A stretch of 45,705 nucleotides of DNA from a virus, in the IMG/VR virus record IMGVR_UViG_3300044679_000050, positions 1-45,705 of that record; one strand, written 5' to 3'. Every line of letters starts with the position of its first letter. Within the stretch, counting starts at the first letter, position 1. This document shows, one piece after another, positions 29,571-39,188 of the stretch. The notes beneath the pieces were generated by a model, which saw only the letters and a program-made list of their open reading frames with translations, was not told the DNA's origin and did no database searches. The translations under genes were made by a program, and so were the position numbers.

Positions 29571-29930
29571 ATGACACTTATTAATCCAACCACGTTTGGC
29601 GTAACGGGAAGTCCCTGGATAGACAGACCTGTCGGCAATTTGACTGCAGCCGGGAGCAACCAGGGCACAGCCTATGTTATCCCTTCAGGGCAAGCACTTT
29701 CGGTATTCACCACTGTTTCGGCGAGTACCGGCTGCATTCTTCCGGCAAGTGGCGTGACGTTCGGCGAAGAATACGAGGTCGCTAATCACGGTACTAATGC
29801 CCTTTTGGTCTATCCGCCCGTGGGCGGCAAGATGGGCAATGCATCGGCCAATACGGCTTATTCGTTAGCTGCTGGCAAAACAGGATATTTCCTCTGCGTC
29901 TCCCTTTTGCAATGGACTACCAATCCATAG
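29571..29930 (+). CDS. Small beta-rich structural protein, 119 aa
   Basis: ATG 29571 is preferred over a start 7 codons upstream that would overlap the previous gene. The sequence (MTLINPTTFGVTGSPWIDRP..., TFGEEYEVANHGTNALLVYP) contains a VYP-PVGGK element typical of small phage tail or capsid beta-sandwich proteins. Function not known. Confidence 0.5.
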   Translation: MTLINPTTFGVTGSPWIDRPVGNLTAAGSNQGTAYVIPSGQALSVFTTVSASTGCILPASGVTFGEEYEVANHGTNALLVYPPVGGKMGNASANTAYSLAAGKTGYFLCVSLLQWTTNP

Positions 29931-29939
29931 GGGGCGAGC

Positions 29940-30668
29940 GTGACTACAGTCCAGACGCTCGCGGACGTCGACATTTGCAACATGGGCCTTTCCCATCTGG
30001 GGATCAGCCCGACCATCCAGTCGATCAATCCGCCGGACAATAACCAGCAGGCGCAGTTCGCGGCTTTCTGGTACTCGAAGACCCGCGATAGCCTGCTCAA
30101 GTCCGCTCCCTGGGACTTCGCTTACACCTCCGCGGTCCTCGCCTCTGATGCATCACTCGCAGGCGCATCCGGCACCATAGGAGCGACGTACGCGTTCCCT
30201 GGCTGGCCTTATGCGTATGTCTACCCGAACGACTGCCTGCAAGCGATCGCCGTCACAACGTATGCAGGGCAGCGCCTAGGCCCCGCATTCTGGTCGAGCT
30301 GGTGGTGGCCGATCTCGGGGATGACTTACGCCATCCCGAAGATCCCTTACAAGATCGTGCAGTCGAGTGCGAACCCTGGGCAGAAGATGATCCTCTGCGA
30401 TCTGCCGTCCTCGAGCTCATCGCCCATTTACCTGTTCTATATCCAGTGCGTTGCTGACACGGCGCTGTTCGACCCGATGTTCTCGGACTGCTTTGGCTTC
30501 GAAATGGGCTGGCGCATGGGCATGGGTATGCGCAGTGCCGATCCGCAGAAGGTCCAGTACTGCCAGGCGATGGCGAAGCAGATGAAGTTGGAAGCCTTGG
30601 CGCAAGTGCTCAATCAGAGCCAGCAGGATCAAGAACGAGACAGCCCGTCGACGATGGCGAGATGGTGA
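29940..30668 (+). CDS. Tail tubular protein A (T7 gp11-like), 242 aa
   Basis: The N-terminus LADVDICNMGLSHLGISPTI...FWYSKTRDSLLKSAPWDFA is the family signature: I-C-N-M-A/G-L-x-x-L-G and W/Y-x-x-x-R-D-x-L-L-x-x-x-P-W-x-F-A. TTPA forms the dodecameric adaptor ring under the portal. GTG 29940 starts the gene 9 bases after the preceding stop. Its TGA (30666-30668) is in the same frame as the open frame of the next protein. Confidence 0.88.
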   Translation: MTTVQTLADVDICNMGLSHLGISPTIQSINPPDNNQQAQFAAFWYSKTRDSLLKSAPWDFAYTSAVLASDASLAGASGTIGATYAFPGWPYAYVYPNDCLQAIAVTTYAGQRLGPAFWSSWWWPISGMTYAIPKIPYKIVQSSANPGQKMILCDLPSSSSSPIYLFYIQCVADTALFDPMFSDCFGFEMGWRMGMGMRSADPQKVQYCQAMAKQMKLEALAQVLNQSQQDQERDSPSTMARW

Positions 30669-33479
30669 TCTATCGATATAAGCCAGGTATCGTTCAATAG
30701 AGGGGAAGCCTCGCCGATCGCCGCAGATCGGACGGATCAAGCCTTCTATTCGAATGCCGTAGCACTCCTCACGAACTTCTTCGTTCGTGCCGAAGGTGGC
30801 GTTTCCAATCGTCCCGGCCTTCAGTACATCGGTCAATGCGTATCGGCCCCGTACGGCTCGAACCTGGTTCCCTTCGTCTACAACAACCAGCAGTCCTATG
30901 TAGTCGAGGTCTCATCGAGTCCCGCGCTGGGGATGGCCGGGTCAATGAACTTCTACGCCAATGGCGGGTACATCACTTCTATTGGCTCGCCCTATCTCTC
31001 GACAGACTTACCGAACATACGCTGGGCGCAATCGGCCGATGTGTTGAATCTCGTCGTCTCGACCCAGCCCCCAGCCACGGTTACACGCACGACGACCACG
31101 ACGTTTACCTTCACGGTACCCACGTACTTAAACGGTCCCTTCCAGGACATCAACATCGATGGGACGACGACGGTCTATACGTCTGGCACTCAAGGATCGG
31201 TCACGATCACGGCCTCGAGTGGCATCTTCCAGCCGGGACATGTCGGCTCGCTCTTCACCATCCAAGAGCAGTTCCTGGGGGCCATCCAGCCGTGGGAGGC
31301 GAACAAGCTCCTGGTCTCGGATTCCTCGGGTGCCTCCCCGGTAGGTCAATACTGTCGCTCGGACGGCAAGATCTATCGCTGCGTGAATGCACTGCCGAGC
31401 GCCGTCAACACTGCTACCGGCACTTTCCAGCCGGTCCACACCTCGGGTACGCAAGCGGACGGGAACGGCAAGACCATCCCCAACTTAGCCGCGGTGGTGG
31501 GTGTGGAATGGCAGTTCGTCTCGACCAATGCGGGTGTGGCACAGATCACCCATTACTTTAGCCCCACTCAGGTCCAGGCGGTTATTCAGTCCTACCAGGG
31601 TGTGTATTCGAACTTCCCGCCGACTGTGGTGGGTGGTGCGATCAAGGTCGAGGGGCCGTGGACCTTCACCGCTACCGGTACACAGACAACGTTCCCGCTC
31701 GATAGCACCATGACGACGGCCGACCCCAACCAGTTCTATGTGCTGGTGGCAGGCGTCTTCCAAGACCCCACCACCTACACGCCGGTCTATAACGTCACGA
31801 GTTCGATCTATCAGCTCACGTTCTTTCTAGCACCTGCGGCCGGATCATCGGTGGTCATCATCCAATGCGTCGGCTTGCTGACTGAGCCTGTCGGTGTGGC
31901 AGAGACACCGCAGCCATTGCAGAGCATGTGCCTGTCGACGTACTGGGCGTTTGGATCGTTCTCACAGGTACAGGGGTATCCAGCGACTGTCGTGTACTTC
32001 AATGACCGTCTGGTATTCGGCGGGACGACCTTGCAGCCACAGACGGCGTTCACCTCGCAAGTCTCAACCTACATCGACTTCGGCGTATCGAACCCGCAAG
32101 TCGATTCAGACGGCATCACCTTCACCATGGATGCGCGGCGTGAGAATCCGATTGTCGATCTCATCCCCTTGAACGACCTTCTGATCGGTACGGCATCGAC
32201 GGTCTGGCGCATTACGCATTCGGCAAACGTTGGGGCGATCACGCCGTCCGATATCTCACTTCTCCCGCAGAACTTCTACGGCGAACAAAACGTGCCCTCG
32301 GTGCAGACGGGAGACACGGTGATCTATGTGCAGTGGGGCGGACGGAAGATCCGCGACTTGGCCTATCAATTCCAGTACGACAAGTTCGTGGGCACGGAGT
32401 TGACCGTGTTCGCGCGCCAGATGTTTCCCTATGGGACCACTGCCATCCGGATGTCCTTCGCGCCGGAACCCTATGGGCTTTTGTTCGTGGTGAGATCGGA
32501 TGGCGTTCTCTGTGTCTGCGCCTACCTACCCGAGCAGCAAGTCACCGCATGGAGCCGGTATACGACGGCCGGGTACTTCGAGGACGTGTGCTGTGTCCCA
32601 GAGAATGGGACGTATGCGGTCTATGTGATCGTGAGGCGCACCATAAACAATAAGACGGTGCGGTACATCGAGCGCTTCGCCGCGCGCGAAGTCGCAACCA
32701 ATGACGATTACTTCTTCGTGGATTCTGGCCTGACGTATGACGGGAGAAATACGACTGGTACCACCATGACGCTTGCGGGAAGTAACTGGACGGCAAGCGG
32801 CCTAGGGACTTTGAGTTCGAGCGCTGCTGTATTCGCAAGCAATGATCCTGGCTATGGCAATGCTATCTGGCTCTATGACACGAATGGCAATCGAGCGCGT
32901 GTGCAGATCACGGCATTCAATTCAGTGACCAGCGTGAACGTGCTCTTTCTCGATCCAATCCCGGCAACGTTGCAGAGCATATCGACTAGTACTTGGACGT
33001 ATGCCAAGACGAACTTCGCAGGCTTCACCAACCTGATCGGACAGACGGTCGCCATTCAGGCCGATGGCACGGTTGTCGCTTCGCAGGTGGTATCGGCTAC
33101 GGGGACCATCACTCTGCCGGTGGCGAGTGGGGTGGTGCACGCGGGACTTCCCTACACCTCGCAAATCCAGTCGATGCAATTTAACATGCAGGGACAGCCG
33201 AGTATTCGCAACCGCATGAAGACTGCGCCGCGGCTTTCGGTCGTAGTCGATACCTCGGCGCTCTTCTACGCAGGCCCCAACTTCACCAACATGGTGCAAG
33301 CCGAGTGGCGGCGGTATGAGAACTTCGGACAACCGACGAACCTTTACACAGGCGTCGTTCCGTTCGAGCTCCCATCGCAGCCCTCGGATAACTTGACCGT
33401 CTGCCTGCAAATGAACGATCCAGCACCCTTGTCGGTATTGGGCTGGCAAGTCGATGTCAACATAGGTCAGGCGCAATAA
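30662..33479 (+). CDS. Tail tubular protein B (T7 gp12-like), apparent frameshift at 5' end
   Basis: The body shows the TTPB family: FNRGEASPI, RTDQAFYSNAVALLTNFFVR, AEGGVSNRPGLQYIG, QGYPATVVYFNDRLVFGGTT, RRENPIVDLIPLNDLLIGTA. This frame is open from right after the TGA of the TTPA gene at 30666-30668 but has no ATG, GTG or TTG before 30900. The natural start, ATG 30662 (overlapping the TTPA stop as ATGGTGA), is in another frame: it reads MVIYRYKPGIVQ and stops. Dropping one base near 30689 would give MVIYRYKPG joined to SFNRGEASP, which suits the family (P-S-F-x-x-G-E-x-S-P). Likely a one-base frameshift or assembly error; a non-AUG start or stop readthrough is possible. About 938 residues. 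Confidence 0.82.
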
Positions 33480-33967
33480 TGTTCGACTTCACCAATGCCA
33501 ATGGCAACACGGACTACTCGCCCTACCTGACGCTGTTCGGCGGTGGGATGTCAGCAGCTTCTGGGCTGATGGCATCCAACACCTCCGCCAATCTCATGCG
33601 CGCGAATGCGGGCATTGCGGGCCAGCAGTTTCAATCGACGCAGCAAGCGGGCGCTGAAGAAGCCGAGATGATGCATCAGCGCACGGCGCAGACCATCGGG
33701 CGGCAGGAAGCACAGGTAGGTGGATCGGGGTTGACGCTCTCAGGATCACCGCTCCGTTCGATAGAGAACACAGCGTACTTCGGGGCACAAGATATCGCGC
33801 GTGTTCAAACGAACGCCGCTCGACGCGCGTGGGGCTTCCAGACGCAACAGGTTGGCGATCAGTTCCGTGCATCACAAGATCAAGCGGCCGGCACATTCAA
33901 CGCCATGGGTTCGCTGATTACTTCGGGTGCTCGCGCGTACGGCCAGTGGTCGAACATCAATGGTTGA
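33479..33967 (+). CDS. Internal virion protein (T7 gp14-like), 162 aa
   Basis: A helical, Gln/Ala-rich protein (ANAGIAGQQFQSTQQAGAEE..., RRAWGFQTQQVGDQFRASQD) with an N-terminal hydrophobic LFGGGMSAASGLM. In T7 the equivalent gp14 is ejected and forms an outer-membrane pore. The order TTPB-this-two larger proteins matches T7 (gp12, gp14-15-16). TAATG overlap with TTPB. Confidence 0.7.
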   Translation: MFDFTNANGNTDYSPYLTLFGGGMSAASGLMASNTSANLMRANAGIAGQQFQSTQQAGAEEAEMMHQRTAQTIGRQEAQVGGSGLTLSGSPLRSIENTAYFGAQDIARVQTNAARRAWGFQTQQVGDQFRASQDQAAGTFNAMGSLITSGARAYGQWSNING

Positions 33968-35477
33968 TCTAGCTTCAGGTCCTGGCAACGTCACGCCGGA
34001 AGGACTTCCTGGAAGGCCCTATCCCCGTTTGCCCGACGAGGCGAATCCGCAAGCCTATGGCGGTCAGGTAGGGCGTGGCGTCGAGGAAGCAGCCGATGTC
34101 ATGCAGCAGACGCATGATCAGGTCCAGGCGCAAGCGCGCCAGACCATGGTCACGGATGCGCACAACCAGACGCAATCCTTATCGCTTCAACTGACTACCG
34201 ATCCGCAGACCGGTGCATTCCAGAAGCAAGGCAAGAACGCCTTTGGCCTGGACGGTCAGTACCTGCCGCAGTTCGATCAGGGCGTCCAGCAGATCGCTGC
34301 CGGTATCCCCGATGCTCGCGCGCGACAGCTATACCTTCAGAACGTCGCACCCCAAGTGCGCACGCACCTGACCGAACAGCTCGATACGCACGAGCTCACA
34401 CAGCACAAGGCGTTCCAGGATCAGACCACACAGTCAGGCATTGAACTGGCGGGCGCTCAGGCCGCGGCCAACTTCAACCATCCCGATATCCTCGCGGCGA
34501 ATAAGGATCACGTCAGCTATCTGATCGACCAGCTAGCTATTTCCAAAGGTTGGTCTCCCGAGACGACAGAGGCGAATCGGCAGAAAGCCTTGTCAGAGTT
34601 CCACGCCAACGTCATCGATTCGATGCTAGGGCAAAACCAGACCAAGCAGGCGCAGACGTATCTATTCCAGGCTTCGGCGGCTGGTGAGATAGACCCCAAA
34701 GCGGCCGAGAGTACGCAGCGAGTGATCTCCGCCAAGCAGGATCACGACTTGGTGATGGCGGACAAGATCCAGCGCGATTCATCGAATGCGGTCCTCAAGA
34801 ACATGATCTTGCTCAATCAGCAGGGGAAGCTCACGCCGCAGTTCATTGAGAAGTATCACAACACGCTCGAGCCGCAAGCCTATGAGATGGGCTACAACAT
34901 GCTCTCTGGCAAGGAGGCCAGCACCGACGTTCACACCTTCGTACCATTGTATCAGCGCACATCTGCAGGCGAGGATACGTCGAACGATATCAAGGATGCG
35001 ATGTACGGAGGAAAGCTATCGCTCAAAGATGGCACGATGCTGCTGGGTATGGCGGAACGTCCGCGGGGTAATTACGTTAAGCAGGGCGAGCAATACATTT
35101 CTCAGTCTTTGAAGCCTTCAGCACTTCTGCCTGATCCAACCGCGCAACGTAGTCTCGCGAACGCACTATCCGATTGGGATGAGTGGGTCAAGGATAATCC
35201 AGAAGCCGATGCTGGTAAGGCTAATCAGATGTCTCGGCAAATCACCGATCACTATGCCGAGATCAAGGCCGATACCGTTATGCGTGCAAATGCTGTGCCC
35301 CTTTATCTAGCGGGTACTCGTGAACAACCCAACATTCAAACTACCGCAACGCAGACAAAGGCTGCTCATGAGAGAGGCGAGATCTCCGATGAGACGTTCC
35401 GCCAGCAACAACAACTGATCCTGCAATGGGCTGCCGTTACCGCCAACAAGAAGCCACCTAAGGCACCGCCGCCATGA
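33960..35477 (+). CDS. Internal virion protein (T7 gp15-like), 505 aa
   Basis: Starting at ATG 33960 inside the previous gene's end, the protein is nearly all helical and Gln/Ala-rich (VEEAADVMQQTHDQVQAQAR, DARARQLYLQNVAPQV...). It lacks enzymatic motifs. Position and length agree with the gp15-type core protein, which forms part of the ejected channel in the periplasm. The C-terminus ends in KKPPKAPPP. Confidence 0.7.
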   Translation: MVDLASGPGNVTPEGLPGRPYPRLPDEANPQAYGGQVGRGVEEAADVMQQTHDQVQAQARQTMVTDAHNQTQSLSLQLTTDPQTGAFQKQGKNAFGLDGQYLPQFDQGVQQIAAGIPDARARQLYLQNVAPQVRTHLTEQLDTHELTQHKAFQDQTTQSGIELAGAQAAANFNHPDILAANKDHVSYLIDQLAISKGWSPETTEANRQKALSEFHANVIDSMLGQNQTKQAQTYLFQASAAGEIDPKAAESTQRVISAKQDHDLVMADKIQRDSSNAVLKNMILLNQQGKLTPQFIEKYHNTLEPQAYEMGYNMLSGKEASTDVHTFVPLYQRTSAGEDTSNDIKDAMYGGKLSLKDGTMLLGMAERPRGNYVKQGEQYISQSLKPSALLPDPTAQRSLANALSDWDEWVKDNPEADAGKANQMSRQITDHYAEIKADTVMRANAVPLYLAGTREQPNIQTTATQTKAAHERGEISDETFRQQQQLILQWAAVTANKKPPKAPPP

Positions 35478-38400
35478 GCGCATCCCCAGACGATACCCAG
35501 GCCCAGTTCGATGCGCTGGTGGCGGGTGCTCCGAAAGCTCCTACCCCTCCGCCGCCGTCAACGCCTACAGCAGCTCCGCAGACACTGGGGAATGCCTATC
35601 AGGCGCACTCTGAGACGATGCGCGCGGGGGCGGCGAACGATGAATTTAACGCGCTCCTTCGCGGCCAACAGAGCGAGCAGAAGCCCGATCAGGAAACCCC
35701 ACCGAAGCCTGAGGAACCTGCCTCGACGGTTGGGTCCAAAGTTGCAGCGATCGGTAAGGACGTTGGCGAAGGAATCATACAGGCCCCGCTAGCCATTGCC
35801 CATGGCGTGAGGAATGCCTATCAGTCGGTGATCGATCTTGCGAAAGATGCGGGTGACTTCACCAACAAGTTCCTGCCAGCGCTGCAATTGAAAGGGGAGG
35901 GCGCTCCGCGCTTCGTATCGGCGGCCGAGCGCGAGGCAAATCCCGATCTGCCGCCATCATTAGCCGACAGCATACATTTGCCGAACTGGGGCGAGCCCAC
36001 CTCGAATACGGCCAAGGTTGTCGAGAACATCAGTCAGTTCGTGACCGGCCTATCGATAGCCGGTGGTCAGTTGAAAGCCCTTGGGGTAGGCGCGGATGCG
36101 GGCACTCTGGGTGCGCGTGGAGTGTCTGCCCTCAAGGGCGCCATGAGCATGTTCGAGGCCTTCGACGGCCCCGAGCAGAACCTGTCGAACATCATCCAGT
36201 CCCATCCGGCTCTGCAGAACCCTGTCACCGAACTGCTGGCAGCGAAGGGTGATGATTCCGACATCGTCAAGCGCTTGAAGTCTGCGGCGGAAGGGACGAT
36301 TGCGAGCCAAGCGCTTGATGCACTGGTGGGCGGTATCCGGTTCCTACGCAGTGCCCAAGTCGCCAAGCAGGATGCGGGGAATGCCGCGGGACTTGCCGAG
36401 AGCAATGCGGATCTAGATACCGATATCGGACCGCCCAGCAAGAGCGGGATGGATCTGCTCGGCAATCCCATGTCGGGGCCGGATGAGCCGCTGGTCTCGG
36501 CGAACATCCGCACGGCTGGTGCCAATGTCGCGCGGCAGGAAGCTGGAGCGGCTGAGGTCACCCCGCAGCAAGCCACTGAGATGGCGCAGCCCGCGAAGGA
36601 GGGTGAGGTAGCAGGACCGACCTCACCGGGTGCCACGGAAGCGCAGGCCAAGGAGCCGGGGGTTTATGTCAACTTCGCGAAGATCGATTCGCCCGACGAC
36701 ATCAAGCGTGCGATGTCGCAGATGGCCGATACGTTTAAAGGGAACATTGACGAGGCGCGCCGCGGGGTACAGACCTTCGAGGACACCCGGCTAGGCGCGG
36801 ATGCGGTCAATGCCTGGGACACGCTTATGTCACGTCGAGTGGGGGAACCACTCAATGCTGAAGAATCATTGGCGGCTCGCCAACTCTGGGCGACCTCGGC
36901 TGACCGAACCCAGCAACTGGCAACCGTTGCCGTATCCGACCCTACGCCTGAGAACCTCTTTGCTTTCCGGAAGATGCTGGCCACTCACGCAGCCATTCAA
37001 GAACAAGTCATAGCGGCCCGGACCGAGACTGCCCGCGCGCTCTCGTCCTGGCGTATCCCGGCAGGCTCAGCAGATTATCGAATGGCGGGTGTGCTCTCGG
37101 CACTTAAGAGCGATACTGGCGATGCAGGGCAGGGGCTCGCCGTGTCACTCGACATGGCACAGCGAGTCAAGGCACTGCAGGAGGCGGGAGATGTCTCTCA
37201 CCTCGGCGACTTCATCGACAAGAGTGTCTATGCAAAAACCCGCGATGCCGCCCTCGAAGCCTGGACTAACGGACTCCTTACCGCCCCGCTCACTCACGTC
37301 AAGGTCGGAGTCTCGAACGTCGCCACTTTGGTGGGGCGTATGGCTGAACGGAGTGTCGCGGCGAAATTCGATGACCTCCTCGGCAACACGAACGGCGTGG
37401 CACTTGGTGAAGTTTCTTCTCAGTATGCTGGCCTGGTATCTGGTCTTAAGGACAGTTTCCGGTTCGTGGGGCGAGCCGCCAACGCTCTACTAAAGCAGGA
37501 CCCGCTTCCCCCTCTAGGCACGGACCCGATCTCGAACGCCATCAAGGCGGCCAAGACCGGCGTCTATAGCGCTGGTGAAACCTCCGAGTTCTCATCTCCA
37601 GGAGCGATCTCGAGCCAAGCCTTCGGTATCGCCGAGTCCGGTTGGCTAGGGCAGGGCGTCGATCTCATGGGCCAATTGATCCGTAGCCCCGGTAAAGCTC
37701 TCACGGCCGAGCACGATTTCTTCCGCTCCATCGGCTACCGCATGGAACTGAACGCGCTGGCGACTCGCCAGGCCACTCAGGAAGTGGCCGGCGGGAAGAT
37801 CACCCAAGACGCGCTTGGGAGCCGCATCAACGAGATCATCGCTAATCCGCCGCCCTCCGTGACGATGGGCTCGATCGACGCGATGAAGTATCAGAGCTTC
37901 ACCGATGCCCCGGGGAAGCTTGCCGAGTGGATTGAACAAGGTCGCAACAATTGGCCAATGCTCCGAGTGCTCTTGCCATTTTATAAGATCCCCACGCGCA
38001 TTTTGTCTTACACATTCGAGCGCACCCCCATCGCTCCATTGATGAATGCTTATCAGGCAAACATCTCTGCGGGCGGAGCTCGAGCTTCATTGGCACGGGC
38101 GCAAATGGGGCTTGGGACTTCGATCATGTTGGCGACCGCTGACGCTGTAATGTCCGGAACCATCACCGGATCAGGTCCAGCAGACAAAGCTACTCGCAGC
38201 GCCATGCAGAATCAGGGTTGGTTGCCGTATTCCATCAAGGTGGGCGATCGTTGGGTGCAATACAACAAGATCGAGACGATGGGTTCTTCTATGGCAATGG
38301 CGGCCGATATCGTGGAAACCGCCAAAAATTATCACGCGGCGATCAATGGCGACAACCCGGACATGGAAAAGGTTGTGGTGGCTGCTGCTTTGTCAGTTGC

Positions 38401-39136
38401 TCAGGACGTCACCTCGAAGACCTACCTGCAAAATTTGTCCAATGTGTTCGAAATGATGGCTAATCCTAAGACGGAAGGTGAGGCGAACGCCAGATCCTTC
38501 GCGGGTTCCTTGGTTCCCGCAGGTCTGGCCGCTGCTGATCGCATCCAAGACCCCTATCAGCGCGCGGTCTATTCGATGATGGACGCCATCAAAGCGCGCA
38601 CGCCTGGGGCCTCTGAGACGCTCCCAGCGCGGCGTGATGTGTGGGGCGATCCCATCAAGCACGCCTCAGGGCTGGGCAATGCCTACGACCTCCTATCGCC
38701 CTTCGCTAGCCGCCAGCCGACTGACTCACCGATCGACAAAGAGATCGAACGGCTGGGCGCAAACATCAATCTGCCGGAAGCACGTACCTCGTTCCCTGGT
38801 GGCTCTGTCGTCAACCTGCAGAATGACCCCAAGATCTATTCGCGCTACGTACAGCTCGCTGGCAATGAGTACAAGGACCCGGCTTACGGCGGTTTGGGAG
38901 CTAAGGATCTGTTGAACCAAGTGGTCTCCGGGAACCACTGGCTCTCGCCCATCTACAACATGAAGAACGACGATCCGGCGGCGGGCACGAACAGCAAGGC
39001 CGACATGATCAGAAGCATCATGAATCAGTACAAGGACGGTGCCAAACAGCAGTTATTGCAGGAATTCCCTACGCTCCAGCACGAGGTCACGGAGAAGACC
39101 CAGCAGCGGCAAACCCTGCGAATGCCGACTCTATGA
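35474..39136 (+). CDS. Large internal virion/ejection protein (gp16-like), 1220 aa
   Basis: The longest internal protein, starting with an ATGA overlap. Two short units (QFDALVAGAPK and EFNALLRGQQ) occur in the Pro-rich N-terminus; a long helical body follows with segments such as LPFYKIPTRILSYTFERTPI and KVGDRWVQYNKIETMGSSMA that occur in ejection proteins of this class. No lytic transglycosylase motif (E-S...GxxGLMQ type) was found, unlike T7 gp16. It likely helps DNA pass into the cell. Confidence 0.7.
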   Translation: MSASPDDTQAQFDALVAGAPKAPTPPPPSTPTAAPQTLGNAYQAHSETMRAGAANDEFNALLRGQQSEQKPDQETPPKPEEPASTVGSKVAAIGKDVGEGIIQAPLAIAHGVRNAYQSVIDLAKDAGDFTNKFLPALQLKGEGAPRFVSAAEREANPDLPPSLADSIHLPNWGEPTSNTAKVVENISQFVTGLSIAGGQLKALGVGADAGTLGARGVSALKGAMSMFEAFDGPEQNLSNIIQSHPALQNPVTELLAAKGDDSDIVKRLKSAAEGTIASQALDALVGGIRFLRSAQVAKQDAGNAAGLAESNADLDTDIGPPSKSGMDLLGNPMSGPDEPLVSANIRTAGANVARQEAGAAEVTPQQATEMAQPAKEGEVAGPTSPGATEAQAKEPGVYVNFAKIDSPDDIKRAMSQMADTFKGNIDEARRGVQTFEDTRLGADAVNAWDTLMSRRVGEPLNAEESLAARQLWATSADRTQQLATVAVSDPTPENLFAFRKMLATHAAIQEQVIAARTETARALSSWRIPAGSADYRMAGVLSALKSDTGDAGQGLAVSLDMAQRVKALQEAGDVSHLGDFIDKSVYAKTRDAALEAWTNGLLTAPLTHVKVGVSNVATLVGRMAERSVAAKFDDLLGNTNGVALGEVSSQYAGLVSGLKDSFRFVGRAANALLKQDPLPPLGTDPISNAIKAAKTGVYSAGETSEFSSPGAISSQAFGIAESGWLGQGVDLMGQLIRSPGKALTAEHDFFRSIGYRMELNALATRQATQEVAGGKITQDALGSRINEIIANPPPSVTMGSIDAMKYQSFTDAPGKLAEWIEQGRNNWPMLRVLLPFYKIPTRILSYTFERTPIAPLMNAYQANISAGGARASLARAQMGLGTSIMLATADAVMSGTITGSGPADKATRSAMQNQGWLPYSIKVGDRWVQYNKIETMGSSMAMAADIVETAKNYHAAINGDNPDMEKVVVAAALSVAQDVTSKTYLQNLSNVFEMMANPKTEGEANARSFAGSLVPAGLAAADRIQDPYQRAVYSMMDAIKARTPGASETLPARRDVWGDPIKHASGLGNAYDLLSPFASRQPTDSPIDKEIERLGANINLPEARTSFPGGSVVNLQNDPKIYSRYVQLAGNEYKDPAYGGLGAKDLLNQVVSGNHWLSPIYNMKNDDPAAGTNSKADMIRSIMNQYKDGAKQQLLQEFPTLQHEVTEKTQQRQTLRMPTL

Positions 39137-39188
39137 AATGTTGCGCCCCCACAAACCCGGTTCCTCTAAAGTCCCTTTGGGGTAAATC

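Noticed and set aside
30836-31561. His-rich open frame of 241 codons
   Set aside because: Lies within the TTPB gene in another phase and lacks domains.
39168-39186. TTGGGGTAAAT before the last spike gene, matching half of an operator at 6741-6751
   Set aside because: The other half-site is missing, and the GGGG serves as ribosome site for ATG 39189; likely chance.
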